The notes under the pieces: generated by a model
Databases searched by the model: none
Told to the model about the DNA's origin: nothing
What the model saw: only the letters and a program-made list of their open reading frames with translations
Position numbers and translations under genes: made by a program
Assembly (NCBI RefSeq): GCF_034931125.1
Contig: NZ_JAYGHM010000006.1
Coordinates: forward strand, 1-64,000
Origin: Rivularia sp034931125
Lineage (GTDB): Bacteria; Cyanobacteriota; Cyanobacteriia; Cyanobacteriales; Nostocaceae
Direction of reading: 5' to 3'
Length of the DNA: 64,000 nt
Shown here: one piece after another, positions 1 to 8,814 of the stretch
Position numbering within the stretch: position 1 is the stretch's first letter
Layout: every line of letters begins with the position of its first letter

Positions 1-30
1 TACTACTGGGGGCGCGTCCAACTGCGATAG
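1..30 (+). CDS. possible 3' end of a gene running in from the left edge
   Basis: Frame 1 reads YYWGRVQLR and then a TAG stop at 28-30. A short hairpin with a T-run follows at 65-89, which fits the end of a transcription unit. Nine codons are too few to identify a family, and frame 2 is also open here, so this is tentative. Confidence 0.3.
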   Translation, partial: YYWGRVQLR

Positions 31-64
31 TCATTTGGACAATCCTCTTTTACTAAAATTGCAA

Positions 65-89
65 CGTTTCCGAGGAAACAACTTTTTTT
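65..89 (+). terminator. candidate Rho-independent terminator
   Basis: The palindrome GTTTCCGAGGAAAC at 66-79 can form a 5-bp stem with a CGAG tetraloop. It is followed by a seven-T run. It would end whatever gene enters from the left edge. The stem is short, so confidence is moderate. Confidence 0.4.
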
Positions 90-475
90 ATCTAGACACT
101 CTCAACAGTTTTAATACTGTCCATTTTATGAGAAAATACCACTCAATGAGTAGCTATTTCTCATTCTTTGTGCCAAACCTCAATCAGTGACTGTGTTAAC
201 AGAGTATGATTGCTTAATAATTTTTAACTTATCACATTAGTCAAGCTTTGTGCCTAATTTATACTTATAAATAAAGTATTAAATGCAAAAGAGCCACATA
301 CAATCAATATCAGAATTTTTACAATTTGACACAACTTTTCTCAGAAAACTCAGAAAACTTAATTTAAAACTTAATTTATGAGAAAATCTAAAGAAAAAGA
401 AATGGAAATAGTGACCGTTACAGTGGCAGACTTTAAATAGGGATCTTATAACCTCTAAACCTCCAAAATAATTAC
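90..475. other. AT-rich leader upstream of ycf4
   Basis: This is about 385 bp without a convincing gene. It is strongly AT-rich and presumably holds the ycf4 promoter, but no clear -35/-10 pair or Shine-Dalgarno sequence can be picked out by eye. A 70-codon minus-strand frame at 279-491 is low-complexity, overlaps the ycf4 start, and is not believed. Confidence 0.5.
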
Positions 476-1045
476 ATGACGGCATCAACAACTATTCCTC
501 AAGGCAGTAATGTCCTAACACAGAAGGTTCTGGGCTCTCGCAGATTTAGTAATTACTGGTGGGCAACAATCGTTTTTTTGGGAGCTACAGGCTTCTTGCT
601 AGCCGGTTTGTCAAGTTATTTTCAAAAAAATTTACTTTTAGTCACAGATGCAACTCAATTGATATTCTTCCCTCAAGGTTTAGTTATGGGGTTATACGGT
701 ATCGCGGGTTTGCTTTTGTCTTCATATCTGTGGCTGGTAATTCTATGGGACTTAGGAGGCGGATACAATGAATTTAATCGGGAGACAGGACAAATAAAAA
801 TCTTCCGTTGGGGATTTCCGGGTAAAAACCGCCGAATTGAAATTGACTTTCCCACTCAAGACGCGCAATCGGTACGAGTAGACATCAAAGAAGGAATTAA
901 CCCCCGTCGCGCCCTTTATTTACGGGTAAAAGGTCGCCGAGATATTCCTTTAACAAGAGTTGGTCAACCCTTGTCCTTAAAAGAATTAGAAACTCAAGGC
1001 GCTCAGTTAGCGAAGTTTTTAGGAGTACCGCTGGAAGGACTTTAA
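476..1045 (+). CDS. ycf4: photosystem I assembly protein Ycf4
   Basis: Ycf4 is a thylakoid membrane protein that helps assemble the photosystem I complex. The 189-residue length matches the family (about 185-190). Two hydrophobic segments lie near residues 30-50 and 65-95. They are followed by a soluble C-terminal half with the family's GGGYNEF and FRWGFPGKNRR stretches and a conserved LTRVGQPLSL near the end. The ATG at 476 gives the full family N-terminus (MTASTT...LGSRRFSNYWWA). No strong Shine-Dalgarno sequence precedes it. The next gene is 260 bp downstream across a repeat-filled spacer, so ycf4 is probably transcribed on its own. Confidence 0.96.
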   Translation: MTASTTIPQGSNVLTQKVLGSRRFSNYWWATIVFLGATGFLLAGLSSYFQKNLLLVTDATQLIFFPQGLVMGLYGIAGLLLSSYLWLVILWDLGGGYNEFNRETGQIKIFRWGFPGKNRRIEIDFPTQDAQSVRVDIKEGINPRRALYLRVKGRRDIPLTRVGQPLSLKELETQGAQLAKFLGVPLEGL

Positions 1046-1316
1046 TATGGGCATAGGTCAAAGGTTAAAGGTCAAAGGTCAAAAATTCAATAACTCCGAA
1101 CACGGATTAAATGGATGGCACTGATGACACTGATTAATAACTCCGGTGTTCTAAAGTCCTAACTCCTAACTCCTAACTATTAATCCAAAATCCAAAATTC
1201 ATTAACTCCCAACTATTTCTCATGCTCAATCTAAAATCCATTCACGAAGTGTGTCCGAAGGACATAATCTAAAATCCAAAATTTAGTAGGCTAAGATACT
1301 TGGGTTGAGTTTTGTA
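1046..1316. repeat. short tandem repeats between ycf4 and the cyclophilin gene
   Basis: The spacer is built of AGGTCAAA, TAACTCC and ATCCAAA-type 7-8 bp units. These are the short tandemly repeated sequences long known from heterocystous cyanobacteria. No gene is visible. Confidence 0.7.
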
Positions 1317-2084
1317 ATGGAAATGCTGTTGAAAGCTCCTAAGTATTTTTTGGTTACTCTTTTGGTTGTCGGTGCTTTGATGTTGAATGGTTGTTCTGGT
1401 CAGGAGGTAGCTTCTACCACTACTTCTCCAGATACAGTCACGGAAGCAAACAACGACACAACCGCACAAGCAACTCTTGCATCTGAAGTAAAGAACGAGG
1501 CTGTCCCAGGAATGAACGATTTACCAAGACTTGAAGGCAACGCTACTGTAGTGATGACCGTTAATAGTTCACCAATCACTATCGAAGTAGATGGAACTGA
1601 TGCTCCAATTAGCGCCGGGAACTTTGTGGATTTAGTCCAAAAAGGCGTATACGATGGCTTGATTTTCCATAGAGTAGTAAAAGATCCTCAACCTTTTGTA
1701 GCTCAGGGAGGCGATCCCAAAGGTAACGGAACTGGTGGGTATGTAGATAAAAGTGGTAAAGAACGTACTATACCTCTAGAAATCAAGCCACAAGGCGCTG
1801 ATGAGCCTATTTATGGTAAAACACTTGAGATGGCAAATATTAGCAAGCCACCAGTATTGCAACATAAAGCAGGTGCCTTAGCAATGGCGCGATCGCAATC
1901 CCCCAACTCTGCTTCTTCGCAGTTTTATTTTGCTCTAGCAGACCTAGCTTTCCTAGACGGTAACTATGCAGTATTTGGTAACGTCACCGACGGCATGGAT
2001 GTAGTAAATAAAATTAAACAAGGTGACAAAATCGAGAGCGCCAAAGTTACCAAAGGTGCCGAGAACTTGAAAAACGCCGAGTAG
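1317..2084 (+). CDS. cyclophilin-type peptidyl-prolyl isomerase, lipoprotein
   Basis: This is a peptidyl-prolyl cis-trans isomerase expected to act on the outer face of a membrane. The N-terminus is a lipoprotein signal: a hydrophobic run followed by a LNGC lipobox near residue 25, so the mature protein would be lipid-anchored through that cysteine. A Ser/Thr-rich linker of about 45 residues follows. The cyclophilin domain then carries IFHRVV, FVAQGGDP and the SQFYFAL stretch. The ATG at 1317 is preferred to the in-frame TTG at 1305, because the TTG only adds MSFV before the signal; a second ATG at 1323 is also possible. Neighbours give no operon link. Confidence 0.92.
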   Translation: MEMLLKAPKYFLVTLLVVGALMLNGCSGQEVASTTTSPDTVTEANNDTTAQATLASEVKNEAVPGMNDLPRLEGNATVVMTVNSSPITIEVDGTDAPISAGNFVDLVQKGVYDGLIFHRVVKDPQPFVAQGGDPKGNGTGGYVDKSGKERTIPLEIKPQGADEPIYGKTLEMANISKPPVLQHKAGALAMARSQSPNSASSQFYFALADLAFLDGNYAVFGNVTDGMDVVNKIKQGDKIESAKVTKGAENLKNAE

Positions 2085-2099
2085 TTTTGATACGGAAAT

Positions 2100-2270
2100 G
2101 AGGGACTAGGGGAAAAGGGGATGGGGAGACAAGGGGATGGAGGGAATAATTAATTTATTCTTAACTCCTAACTCCTAACTCCTAACTCCTCACTCCTAAC
2201 TCCTAACTCCTAACTCCTCACTCCTAATTCTTAACTCTTAAATCCAAAATCCAAAATCCAAAATCTAAAA
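2100..2270. repeat. short tandem repeat tract (TAACTCC and ATCCAAA units)
   Basis: About 170 bp of purine-rich GGGGA runs, then a run of 7-bp TAACTCC/CACTCC units, then ATCCAAA units that end directly at the TTG start of the next gene. The tract therefore replaces a normal leader and leaves no recognisable Shine-Dalgarno site. Confidence 0.75.
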
Positions 2271-3521
2271 TTGAATCGGGTTGTAGTTACTGGTATTGGT
2301 TTGATTTCTGCTTTGGGTAATAACCTGGAAGATAGTTGGCGGCATTTGATTGCTGGCGAATCTGGGATTCATCTATACCAACCGTTTTCAGAATTGCGAT
2401 CGCTTCCTTTGGGTTTAATTGGCGATCGCCCAGCAGAGGTAAAAAGTCTGACTCAACAAGCTGTGACTTCTGCTTTGCAAGATGCTTTATTAGTTGCGCC
2501 TTTACCCGATTGCGGAGTTGTAATTGGTTCGAGTCGCGGCTATCAAGCGGAATTGGAAAAGATGGCAAGGTGGATGTATGAAGACAAGGAGAATTTTAAT
2601 TTTTCTACTTCTCCCTATCCCCCCATCCCCCCCTACGGGTTGCGCCACTTGCTACAAGTCGGGGAACCCGCCCAACGCAGTGGCTTACCATCCCCCCCTC
2701 CCTTCCTTTCCTCGCTCCCTCACATGAACGCGATCGCAGCAGCGCAAATCATTGGTGCAACTGGAACTGTACTCGCGCCAATGGCAGCTTGTGCTACTGG
2801 TATTTGGGCGCTTTTTCAAGGTTTTAACTTAATTAAATCTGGTCATTGCGATCAAGTTGTTGCGGGTGCTGTGGAAGCTCCAGTTACACCTTTGACAATA
2901 ACTGGTTTTGATAAAATGGGCGCTTTAGCAAAAACTGGTGCTTATCCTTTTGATGTCAATCGGGAAGGTTTGGTTTTAGGTGAAGGTGCGGCGGTATTCG
3001 TTTTGGAATCGGCAGAATCAGCAAGTCGGCGTGGAGCGAAGATATACGGCGAAATATGTAGCTTTGGATTGACTGCGGACGCTTATCATTCTAACCAACC
3101 AGATCCTCAAGCAAAAGGCGCTATTTCTGCGGTAAAACAATGTTTACACCGCGCCGATATTTCTGCGAAAGATATTGATTATATTCACGCTCACGGTACG
3201 GCTACACAGATGAATGACCGTATGGAGAGTCTAGTTATACAAAAAATCTTTTCTCAAGGCGTGGCGGCTAGTTCTACTAAGGGAAGCACTGGTCATACCG
3301 TTGGAGCTTCTGGTGCTTTAGGAGTAGCTTTTACTTTGATGAGTTTACAGCATCAAATTTTACCGCCTTGTGTGGGATTACAGGAATCAGAATTTGATTT
3401 GAATTTAGTTAGGGAAGCGCGTCAAAGTGATATTAAGCGAGCAATGTGTTTTAGTTTTGGCTTTGGGGGACAAAATGCGGTTGTAGTTTTGGGTAATGGA
3501 AGTGACTTTAAAAAGAATTGA
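2271..3521 (+). CDS. beta-ketoacyl-ACP synthase II-like protein with in-frame repeat insertion
   Basis: This condensing enzyme of the FabF class would elongate acyl-ACP with malonyl-ACP. The Cys-His-His triad is present: C174 in AACATG, H308 in HAHGTAT and H342 in GHTVGAS. The length, 416 residues, is typical. The frame opens with TTG at 2271 (MNRVVVTGIGLIS), and no ATG fits the conserved N-terminus. Residues about 111-151 are unlike any ketoacyl synthase: they are Pro/Ser-rich and are encoded by low-complexity CCCC tracts flanking a TACGGGTTGCGCC...CGCAGTGGCTTACC repeat, which is an in-frame insertion. It lies before the catalytic Cys in a surface region. It could be a divergent FabF paralogue, not the housekeeping enzyme. 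Confidence 0.88.
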   Translation: MNRVVVTGIGLISALGNNLEDSWRHLIAGESGIHLYQPFSELRSLPLGLIGDRPAEVKSLTQQAVTSALQDALLVAPLPDCGVVIGSSRGYQAELEKMARWMYEDKENFNFSTSPYPPIPPYGLRHLLQVGEPAQRSGLPSPPPFLSSLPHMNAIAAAQIIGATGTVLAPMAACATGIWALFQGFNLIKSGHCDQVVAGAVEAPVTPLTITGFDKMGALAKTGAYPFDVNREGLVLGEGAAVFVLESAESASRRGAKIYGEICSFGLTADAYHSNQPDPQAKGAISAVKQCLHRADISAKDIDYIHAHGTATQMNDRMESLVIQKIFSQGVAASSTKGSTGHTVGASGALGVAFTLMSLQHQILPPCVGLQESEFDLNLVREARQSDIKRAMCFSFGFGGQNAVVVLGNGSDFKKN

Positions 3522-3734
3522 TCGTAAATAAAAATTCCAGCATTACGTTTACCTAGACCATTTACACCAATACCTGGAATATCTACGTTTAAAAAACTAG
3601 TTATATATCTTAAAATCCATCTAATTACAGATAAAAAGCATTAATTTCTCTTGACATTCCATCCCAGAGAGGGTCGCGAGTATTGTTACTAGTTATCATA
3701 ATAAAAGTAGAGAAAACTTAAAAAAAATTTACCA

Positions 3735-5147
3735 ATGTTGGTATCCTCCTCTGGCTGGTCTAAGGTCAAACACTTAATCAAAGAAAAAATTCTTTTCGGT
3801 AACGAACCGACAGCAGAGTTGTTCGCAATTCTTACGGTTTATTTCGTCCAAGGTATTTTGGGACTGTCGCGTTTAGCGGTGAGCTTTTTTCTCAAAGATG
3901 AACTTGGGTTAAGTCCTGCTGAGGTTTCTGCATTATTTGGTATTATCGTTCTACCTTGGATTATTAAGCCTTTATTTGGCTTCTTTTCCGATGGTTTCCC
4001 CATATTTGGTTATCGACGACGACCTTATTTAATTTTATCGGGGATACTCGGAGCAATAGCCTGGGTAGCTATGGGGACTGTAGTTCATAGTAGCTGGGCT
4101 GCGACAACTGCTATTTTGTTAAGTTCGCTTTCGGTTGCGGTGAGCGATGTAATAGTTGATTCGCTAGTAGTAGAAAGAGCTAGAGCAGAATCGCAAGCAG
4201 AAGCGGGTTCTCTACAGTCGATTTGCTGGGGTGCGTCGGCATTTGGAGGTTTAATAACTGCTTACTTCAGCGGTTTTTTACTAGAACATTTTACTACGCG
4301 CACTGTATTTTTAATTACCGCTACATTCCCGTTGATTGTCTCTGGAGTTGCTTGGTTAATTGCCGAATCTCCCGTAGACAATAAAAACAGCAATTTCGAG
4401 GATGTTAAACAGCAAGTAAAGTTACTGCGTCAAGCTATAACTCAAAAAGTGATTTGGCTACCTGCTGCTTTTCTCTTCATCTGGTTGGCTACACCGAGTT
4501 CGGAATCGGCATTCTTTTTCTTCACTACTAACGAGCTACATTTTCAACCAGAATTTTTGGGAAGGGTGCGGTTAGTAACGAGTATTGCGGCTCTAGTCGG
4601 GATTTGGATTTTCCAACGTTTTCTCAAAAGCGTTCCGTTTCGAGTCATTTTTGGTTGGAGTACGGTAATCTCAGCAGTTTTAGGATTAACATCGCTGTTA
4701 TTAGTAACTCATGCTAACCGGGCTTTAGGAATAGATGACCACTGGTTTAGTTTAGGTGATAGTTTAATTTTGACGGTAATGGGACAAATCGCCTATATGC
4801 CGGTTTTGGTATTGGCTGCAAGAATTTGTCCTCCAGGTGTAGAAGCGACTTTATTTGCATTATTAATGTCGGTAACTAACTTAGCGGGATTAGTTTCTCA
4901 TGAGATGGGTGCAGTCCTAATGCATTATTTAGGAGTTAACGAAACCAACTTTGACAACTTGTGGTTATTAGTTACAATTACCAATCTCAGTACTTTGTTA
5001 CCGCTACCGTTTATTAATTGGCTACCAGAGAGAGAAGAAACTCCAAAAGTGTCGCAACCAGCTTTAAAAGACAGCAAGGAAAAAGTTTTCCCAAGTTTAA
5101 TGTCAGAATTAATTTTGCAACAGCCAGCGGAAGAAGTTGTTGATTGA
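3735..5147 (+). CDS. BT1-family folate/biopterin-type membrane transporter
   Basis: A 470-residue polytopic protein of the major facilitator superfamily, BT1 subgroup. Family marks are FVQGILGLSRLAVSFFLKDE near residue 35, LPWIIKPLFGFFSDG, and YRRRPYLILSG in the loop after the third helix. About twelve hydrophobic segments can be drawn. Cyanobacterial and plastid members of this family move folates, but the substrate here is inferred from family only. The soluble C-terminal tail (about 40 residues) is charged. An AT-rich 213-bp spacer precedes it, and a purine-rich repeat tract follows. Confidence 0.88.
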   Translation: MLVSSSGWSKVKHLIKEKILFGNEPTAELFAILTVYFVQGILGLSRLAVSFFLKDELGLSPAEVSALFGIIVLPWIIKPLFGFFSDGFPIFGYRRRPYLILSGILGAIAWVAMGTVVHSSWAATTAILLSSLSVAVSDVIVDSLVVERARAESQAEAGSLQSICWGASAFGGLITAYFSGFLLEHFTTRTVFLITATFPLIVSGVAWLIAESPVDNKNSNFEDVKQQVKLLRQAITQKVIWLPAAFLFIWLATPSSESAFFFFTTNELHFQPEFLGRVRLVTSIAALVGIWIFQRFLKSVPFRVIFGWSTVISAVLGLTSLLLVTHANRALGIDDHWFSLGDSLILTVMGQIAYMPVLVLAARICPPGVEATLFALLMSVTNLAGLVSHEMGAVLMHYLGVNETNFDNLWLLVTITNLSTLLPLPFINWLPEREETPKVSQPALKDSKEKVFPSLMSELILQQPAEEVVD

Positions 5148-5270
5148 TAATTGGGGAGACAAGGGGATAAGGAGAATAATAATTAAATATTAAATTAAAA
5201 TTCGTAATTTCTGAGTGCTAACTCCTCACTCTTTATTCTCAATGCCCAATGCCCTATTTATTTATTAGAA

Positions 5271-6782
5271 ATGCAAAACTTTAAAATTGACGAACGAGAT
5301 TTAATTACAGAAAAATCCTATTCTCGCGAAAGTTGGCGGGAAGGATATCAATCTATAACCGAAGAATATGATTATTGGATTGATGATATTGAAGGAGAAA
5401 TTCCGCCAGAGTTAAAAGGTACGCTGTTTAAAAATGGTCCGGGTTTACTAGATATTCAAGGACATCGGATTCATCATCCTTTTGATGGTGATGGAATGAT
5501 TAGCCGGTTTACTTTTACTAACGGACGCGCTCATTATAGCAATCGTTTTGTTCGGACTAAAGCTTATATCGAAGAAAAAAAAGCCGGTAAAATTCTTTAT
5601 CGTGGCGTATTTGGAACTCAAAAACCTGGCGGTTGGTTGGCGAATGCTTTCGATTTTAATCTGAAAAATATTGCTAATACTAATGTTATTTATTGGGGTG
5701 GTAAACTGTTGGCATTATGGGAAGCAGCAGACCCTCATAAACTTGACCCACGAACATTAGAAACTCTAGGTAAAGAAAATTTTAATAGTGTTTTATCGGA
5801 AGGTGAAGCTTTTGCAGCACATCCACGTTTTGACCCTAGTTGCGAACAAGATAATGGTGAACCTTGCCTGGTAAATTTTTCTATTAAGCCGGGGTTATCT
5901 ACAACTATTACTATTTTTGAATTAGATACTGCGGGTAAAATTGTCCGCAAGGATGCTCATAGCGTTCCGGGTTTTGCTTTTATCCACGATTTTGCGATTA
6001 CTCCTAATTACTGCATCTTCTTTCAAAATCCCGTTGCTTTTAATCCCATTCCTTTTGCTTTAGGAATGCGTGGTGCTGCGGAATGTATTAAATTTCAGCC
6101 GAATCAACCGACTAAGGTTCTTCTCATTCCTCGAAGATCTTCTATTGAGAAGGGGGGAAGTCAGAAGAAAGTGCAAATTCTGGAAACTCAATCGGGTTTT
6201 GTTTTCCATCACACTAACGCTTTTGAAAAAGATAACGAAATAGTTATTGATTCTATTTGTTACGAAAATTTACCGGAAGTTGAACCAGAAAGCGATTTCC
6301 GAGATACTGATTTTGAATCTTTAACACCCGGTCAATTATGGCGATTTCATCTTAACCTTGAAAATAATACGGTACGACGAGAATTAATTGAAAGTCGTTG
6401 CTGTGAATTTCCCAGCGTACATCCAGAGAAAGTCGGACGCGAACATCGTTATTTATACATGGGTGCGACTCATGCCGATCGCGGTAATGCACCATTGCAA
6501 GCATTTGAAAAGGTTGATTTAGCAACTGGTGAAAAGCAACTTTGGAGTGCTGCACCTCATGGTTACGCTAGCGAACCGAATTTTGTGTCGCGTACTCGTC
6601 ACGGTGATGAAGATGATGGCTGGTTATTAGGTTTGGTTTACGATTCAACTCACCACCGTTCTGATTTGGTAATTTTAGATGCCAAAGATTTGAATAAAGG
6701 AGCGATCGCAAGGTTGCATCTCAAACATCATATTCCCTATGGATTGCATGGGAATTTTGTTAGTGATGTGTTTATAAATTAG
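5271..6782 (+). CDS. carotenoid cleavage oxygenase (apocarotenoid-15,15'-oxygenase-like)
   Basis: A non-heme iron oxygenase of the RPE65/carotenoid oxygenase family, cleaving a double bond of a carotenoid or apocarotenoid to aldehydes. Four histidines sit where the iron ligands belong: H184 (HPRFD), H239 (FIHDFA), H313 or H314 (FHHTN) and H493 (GLHGNF). Their spacing is close to that of the Synechocystis apocarotenoid oxygenase. The N-terminus GTLFKNGPG and HPFDGDGM are also typical. The length of 503 is normal. It is soluble or peripheral, with no signal peptide. A CYP120-like P450, a family shown in Synechocystis to act on retinoids, lies 7 kb away. The substrate is not determined by sequence. 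Confidence 0.92.
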   Translation: MQNFKIDERDLITEKSYSRESWREGYQSITEEYDYWIDDIEGEIPPELKGTLFKNGPGLLDIQGHRIHHPFDGDGMISRFTFTNGRAHYSNRFVRTKAYIEEKKAGKILYRGVFGTQKPGGWLANAFDFNLKNIANTNVIYWGGKLLALWEAADPHKLDPRTLETLGKENFNSVLSEGEAFAAHPRFDPSCEQDNGEPCLVNFSIKPGLSTTITIFELDTAGKIVRKDAHSVPGFAFIHDFAITPNYCIFFQNPVAFNPIPFALGMRGAAECIKFQPNQPTKVLLIPRRSSIEKGGSQKKVQILETQSGFVFHHTNAFEKDNEIVIDSICYENLPEVEPESDFRDTDFESLTPGQLWRFHLNLENNTVRRELIESRCCEFPSVHPEKVGREHRYLYMGATHADRGNAPLQAFEKVDLATGEKQLWSAAPHGYASEPNFVSRTRHGDEDDGWLLGLVYDSTHHRSDLVILDAKDLNKGAIARLHLKHHIPYGLHGNFVSDVFIN

Positions 6783-7209
6783 TATAGAACTTACGCAAAG
6801 CCTCATAACTTATGTGGTTGACTAGCGTATCGCTCCCTGATGGTAACGAGCGAGCGGGACGCTTGCGCTTCGCGCACACTTCGTGAACGCACTACGTTAA
6901 CCCCTCATAACTTATGTGGTCAATTACTAGTACTCCACCACATTAATTTTGCGGGGTAAAACATTCGTAGTGCGACCATCTTGGTCGCTCGTTACCACCA
7001 ACCAGCAGCGGGCTAAAACCAACCAGCGAGCGAGACGCTCGCACTACCGGACACCCCTCATAACTTATGTGGTTGAGTAGTAAGTAGTTCATTTCAAAAG
7101 TTTTGACTGGTTCGTTTTTTCAGTATAGTTTGGGAGACGTAGCAGTGCGGAAATCTCTACAACCCATCAAAAATTATGCAATCGAATAGTAGTTAAATAA
7201 TAGATAATT
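6783..7209. repeat. gene-free region with three copies of an 18-bp near-palindrome
   Basis: CCTCATAACTTATGTGGT occurs at 6801-6818, 6903-6920 and 7056-7073. Its core CATAA-C-TTATG is a perfect inverted repeat. Between the copies lie GCGAGCGAGACGCTCGCAC-type hairpins common in cyanobacterial spacers. The irregular spacing and dissimilar intervals exclude a CRISPR array. No open reading frame of note is present. Confidence 0.7.
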
Positions 7210-7210
7210 A

Positions 7211-7249
7211 GAAACCTGCTTTCTCAAACAAAGCGGGTTTCTTGTTTTT
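7211..7249 (+). terminator. Rho-independent terminator
   Basis: A 12-bp stem runs GAAACCTGCTTT (7211-7222) against AAAGCGGGTTTC (7230-7241) with one wobble, a 7-nt loop, and then TTGTTTTT. The T-run is on the plus strand, so it ends a transcript read from the left. The nearest plus gene stops 430 bp upstream, so the transcript must include the repeat region or an unannotated RNA. Confidence 0.7.
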
Positions 7250-7265
7250 CAGTAACTGCTAACTT

Positions 7266-8648
7266 TTAAATTGCGCGGGAGAATTTATTTTTTTGCGTAG
7301 TTTTACGAGAATCAAAAATAACCGCAATATTTCTCACCAACAATCTACCTATTTCTGTAACGTTGATTTGATTTATGGATAAGTCAACTAATCCATCGGT
7401 TTCTAATAATTTTAATGCTGTTAATTCCTGGGAAAAGTACTGATTAAAATTAATTTGATGCTTTGATTCAATATCTGAAAAACGCAAAATTCCGCTAGAC
7501 ATGATAGACATAATTACATCTCTTCTAATAATGTCATCATCACTTAATTTAAACCCTTTACTTATTGGTAATACTCCCGCTTCCACTGCTTGATAATAAT
7601 CTTTGAGTTTTTTATGATTTTGAGCGTAAGCATCCCTGAGCAAACTTACTGATGTCGAACCAAAACCAAATAACTCTGTTTCCGCGTGGGTTGTGTAACC
7701 TTGGAAAGTGCGTCCTAAACTACCATTACTTTGCGCGATCGCTAACTCATCATCAGCTTTAGCAAAGTGATCCATCCCAATAAATTGATACTGATTTGCA
7801 GTCAATTCCTCAATTGTCAATTTGAAAATTTCTAGTTTTTCTTGAGGTGTGGGAAGTGCATCTATTGGTAACTTTTTCTGCAATGGTTTCAGCCACGGTA
7901 CGTAAGCAAAGTTAAATACAGCAATGCGATCGGGGTCTAATTGAATAGTCTTTTTAATCGTCTTCCAAAAACCGTGCAAAGTTTGATAAGGTAAACCGTA
8001 AATTAAGTCTACATTCACACTTGTAAATCCAGCTTCTCGAATCCAGCCCATGACATTAAACAGCATTTCTTCGGGTTGAACGCGATTTACTGCTACCTGT
8101 ACTTGATAATTAAAATCCTGAATCCCAAAACTGATCCGATTAAACCCAATATCTCGCAAAAATAAAATATAGTCTCGATCTACATAGGTAGGATGAATTT
8201 CAATCGAAACTTCAGAAGAAACATCAAGATTAAAGTACTGATTGATATTTCCCCAAAGCTGTTTTACCTGGTGAATGTTCAGGTAATTAGGGGTTCCTCC
8301 TCCCCAATGCATCTGCACCACTTTGCGATCGGAATCAATTAAGCTCGCTGTTTGCTGAATTTCCTTAATTAAATGTTCTACATAAGGAATCGCAATCTCT
8401 TTTTTATGCGAAATCACAGTATTACAACCGCAGTAATAGCAAGCACTTTCACAAAAAGGGATATGAAAATACAAACTGAGCGGAGTTTTTCGGTGATTTG
8501 AGGTAGAAATAGCCGACTCAAAATCCTTAGCCGTGAACGCTTCATTCAACTCTGTAGCTGGAGGATAGCTAGTGTATCTCGGTGTCGGAGTGTCGTATTT
8601 TTGAATGATATCTAAGTCAAATTTAACGCCGGGAAATTGGAATATCAT
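7266..8648 (-). CDS. hemN: oxygen-independent coproporphyrinogen III oxidase
   Basis: A radical SAM enzyme that oxidatively decarboxylates coproporphyrinogen III to protoporphyrinogen IX without oxygen. The cluster-binding cysteines C66, C70, C73 and C75 (CESACYYCGC) match the HemN pattern with the extra fourth cysteine. The N-terminus YDTPTPRYTSYPP and MHWGGGTPNYL are diagnostic of HemN rather than the HemW paralogue. The length of 460 is normal. It lies 166 bp downstream of the heme oxygenase gene on the same strand. In Synechocystis the same pair is co-transcribed with a low-oxygen cyclase under the activator ChlR, so low-oxygen induction is inferred here. Confidence 0.95.
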   Translation of the reverse strand: MIFQFPGVKFDLDIIQKYDTPTPRYTSYPPATELNEAFTAKDFESAISTSNHRKTPLSLYFHIPFCESACYYCGCNTVISHKKEIAIPYVEHLIKEIQQTASLIDSDRKVVQMHWGGGTPNYLNIHQVKQLWGNINQYFNLDVSSEVSIEIHPTYVDRDYILFLRDIGFNRISFGIQDFNYQVQVAVNRVQPEEMLFNVMGWIREAGFTSVNVDLIYGLPYQTLHGFWKTIKKTIQLDPDRIAVFNFAYVPWLKPLQKKLPIDALPTPQEKLEIFKLTIEELTANQYQFIGMDHFAKADDELAIAQSNGSLGRTFQGYTTHAETELFGFGSTSVSLLRDAYAQNHKKLKDYYQAVEAGVLPISKGFKLSDDDIIRRDVIMSIMSSGILRFSDIESKHQINFNQYFSQELTALKLLETDGLVDLSINQINVTEIGRLLVRNIAVIFDSRKTTQKNKFSRAI

Positions 8649-8649
8649 C

Positions 8650-8814
8650 GAATTAGGATTTTAGATTTTGGATTTTGGATTTTAGATTTTAGATTTTGGA
8701 TTTTGGATTTTGGATTTTGGATTGAAAGTTAAGAATTGGGAATTGGTAATTGGATTTTTTCCCATCACCCTATTACCTATTACCTATTACCCATTACCCA
8801 TTACCCCTCTCATC
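8650..8814. repeat. short tandem repeats between heme oxygenase and hemN
   Basis: Roughly 70 bp of 7-bp TTTTGGA/TTTTAGA units (about 8656-8725) is followed by CCTATTACC-type units to about 8810. The tract fills the whole spacer between two genes that are probably co-transcribed, so it would be carried in the mRNA. Confidence 0.75.

Noticed and set aside
279..491. 70-codon minus-strand frame before ycf4
   Set aside because: Phe/Ser/Lys-rich low complexity and overlap with the ycf4 start.
3650..3690. TTGACA promoter upstream of the BT1 transporter
   Set aside because: A TTGACA is present at 3652, but the nearest TATTGT-like -10 is 24 bp away, too far for a standard promoter.
6801..7073. Possible CRISPR array (three 18-bp repeats)
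   Set aside because: The spacings are 102 and 153 bp, intervals contain other dispersed hairpins, and no cas gene is in the window.
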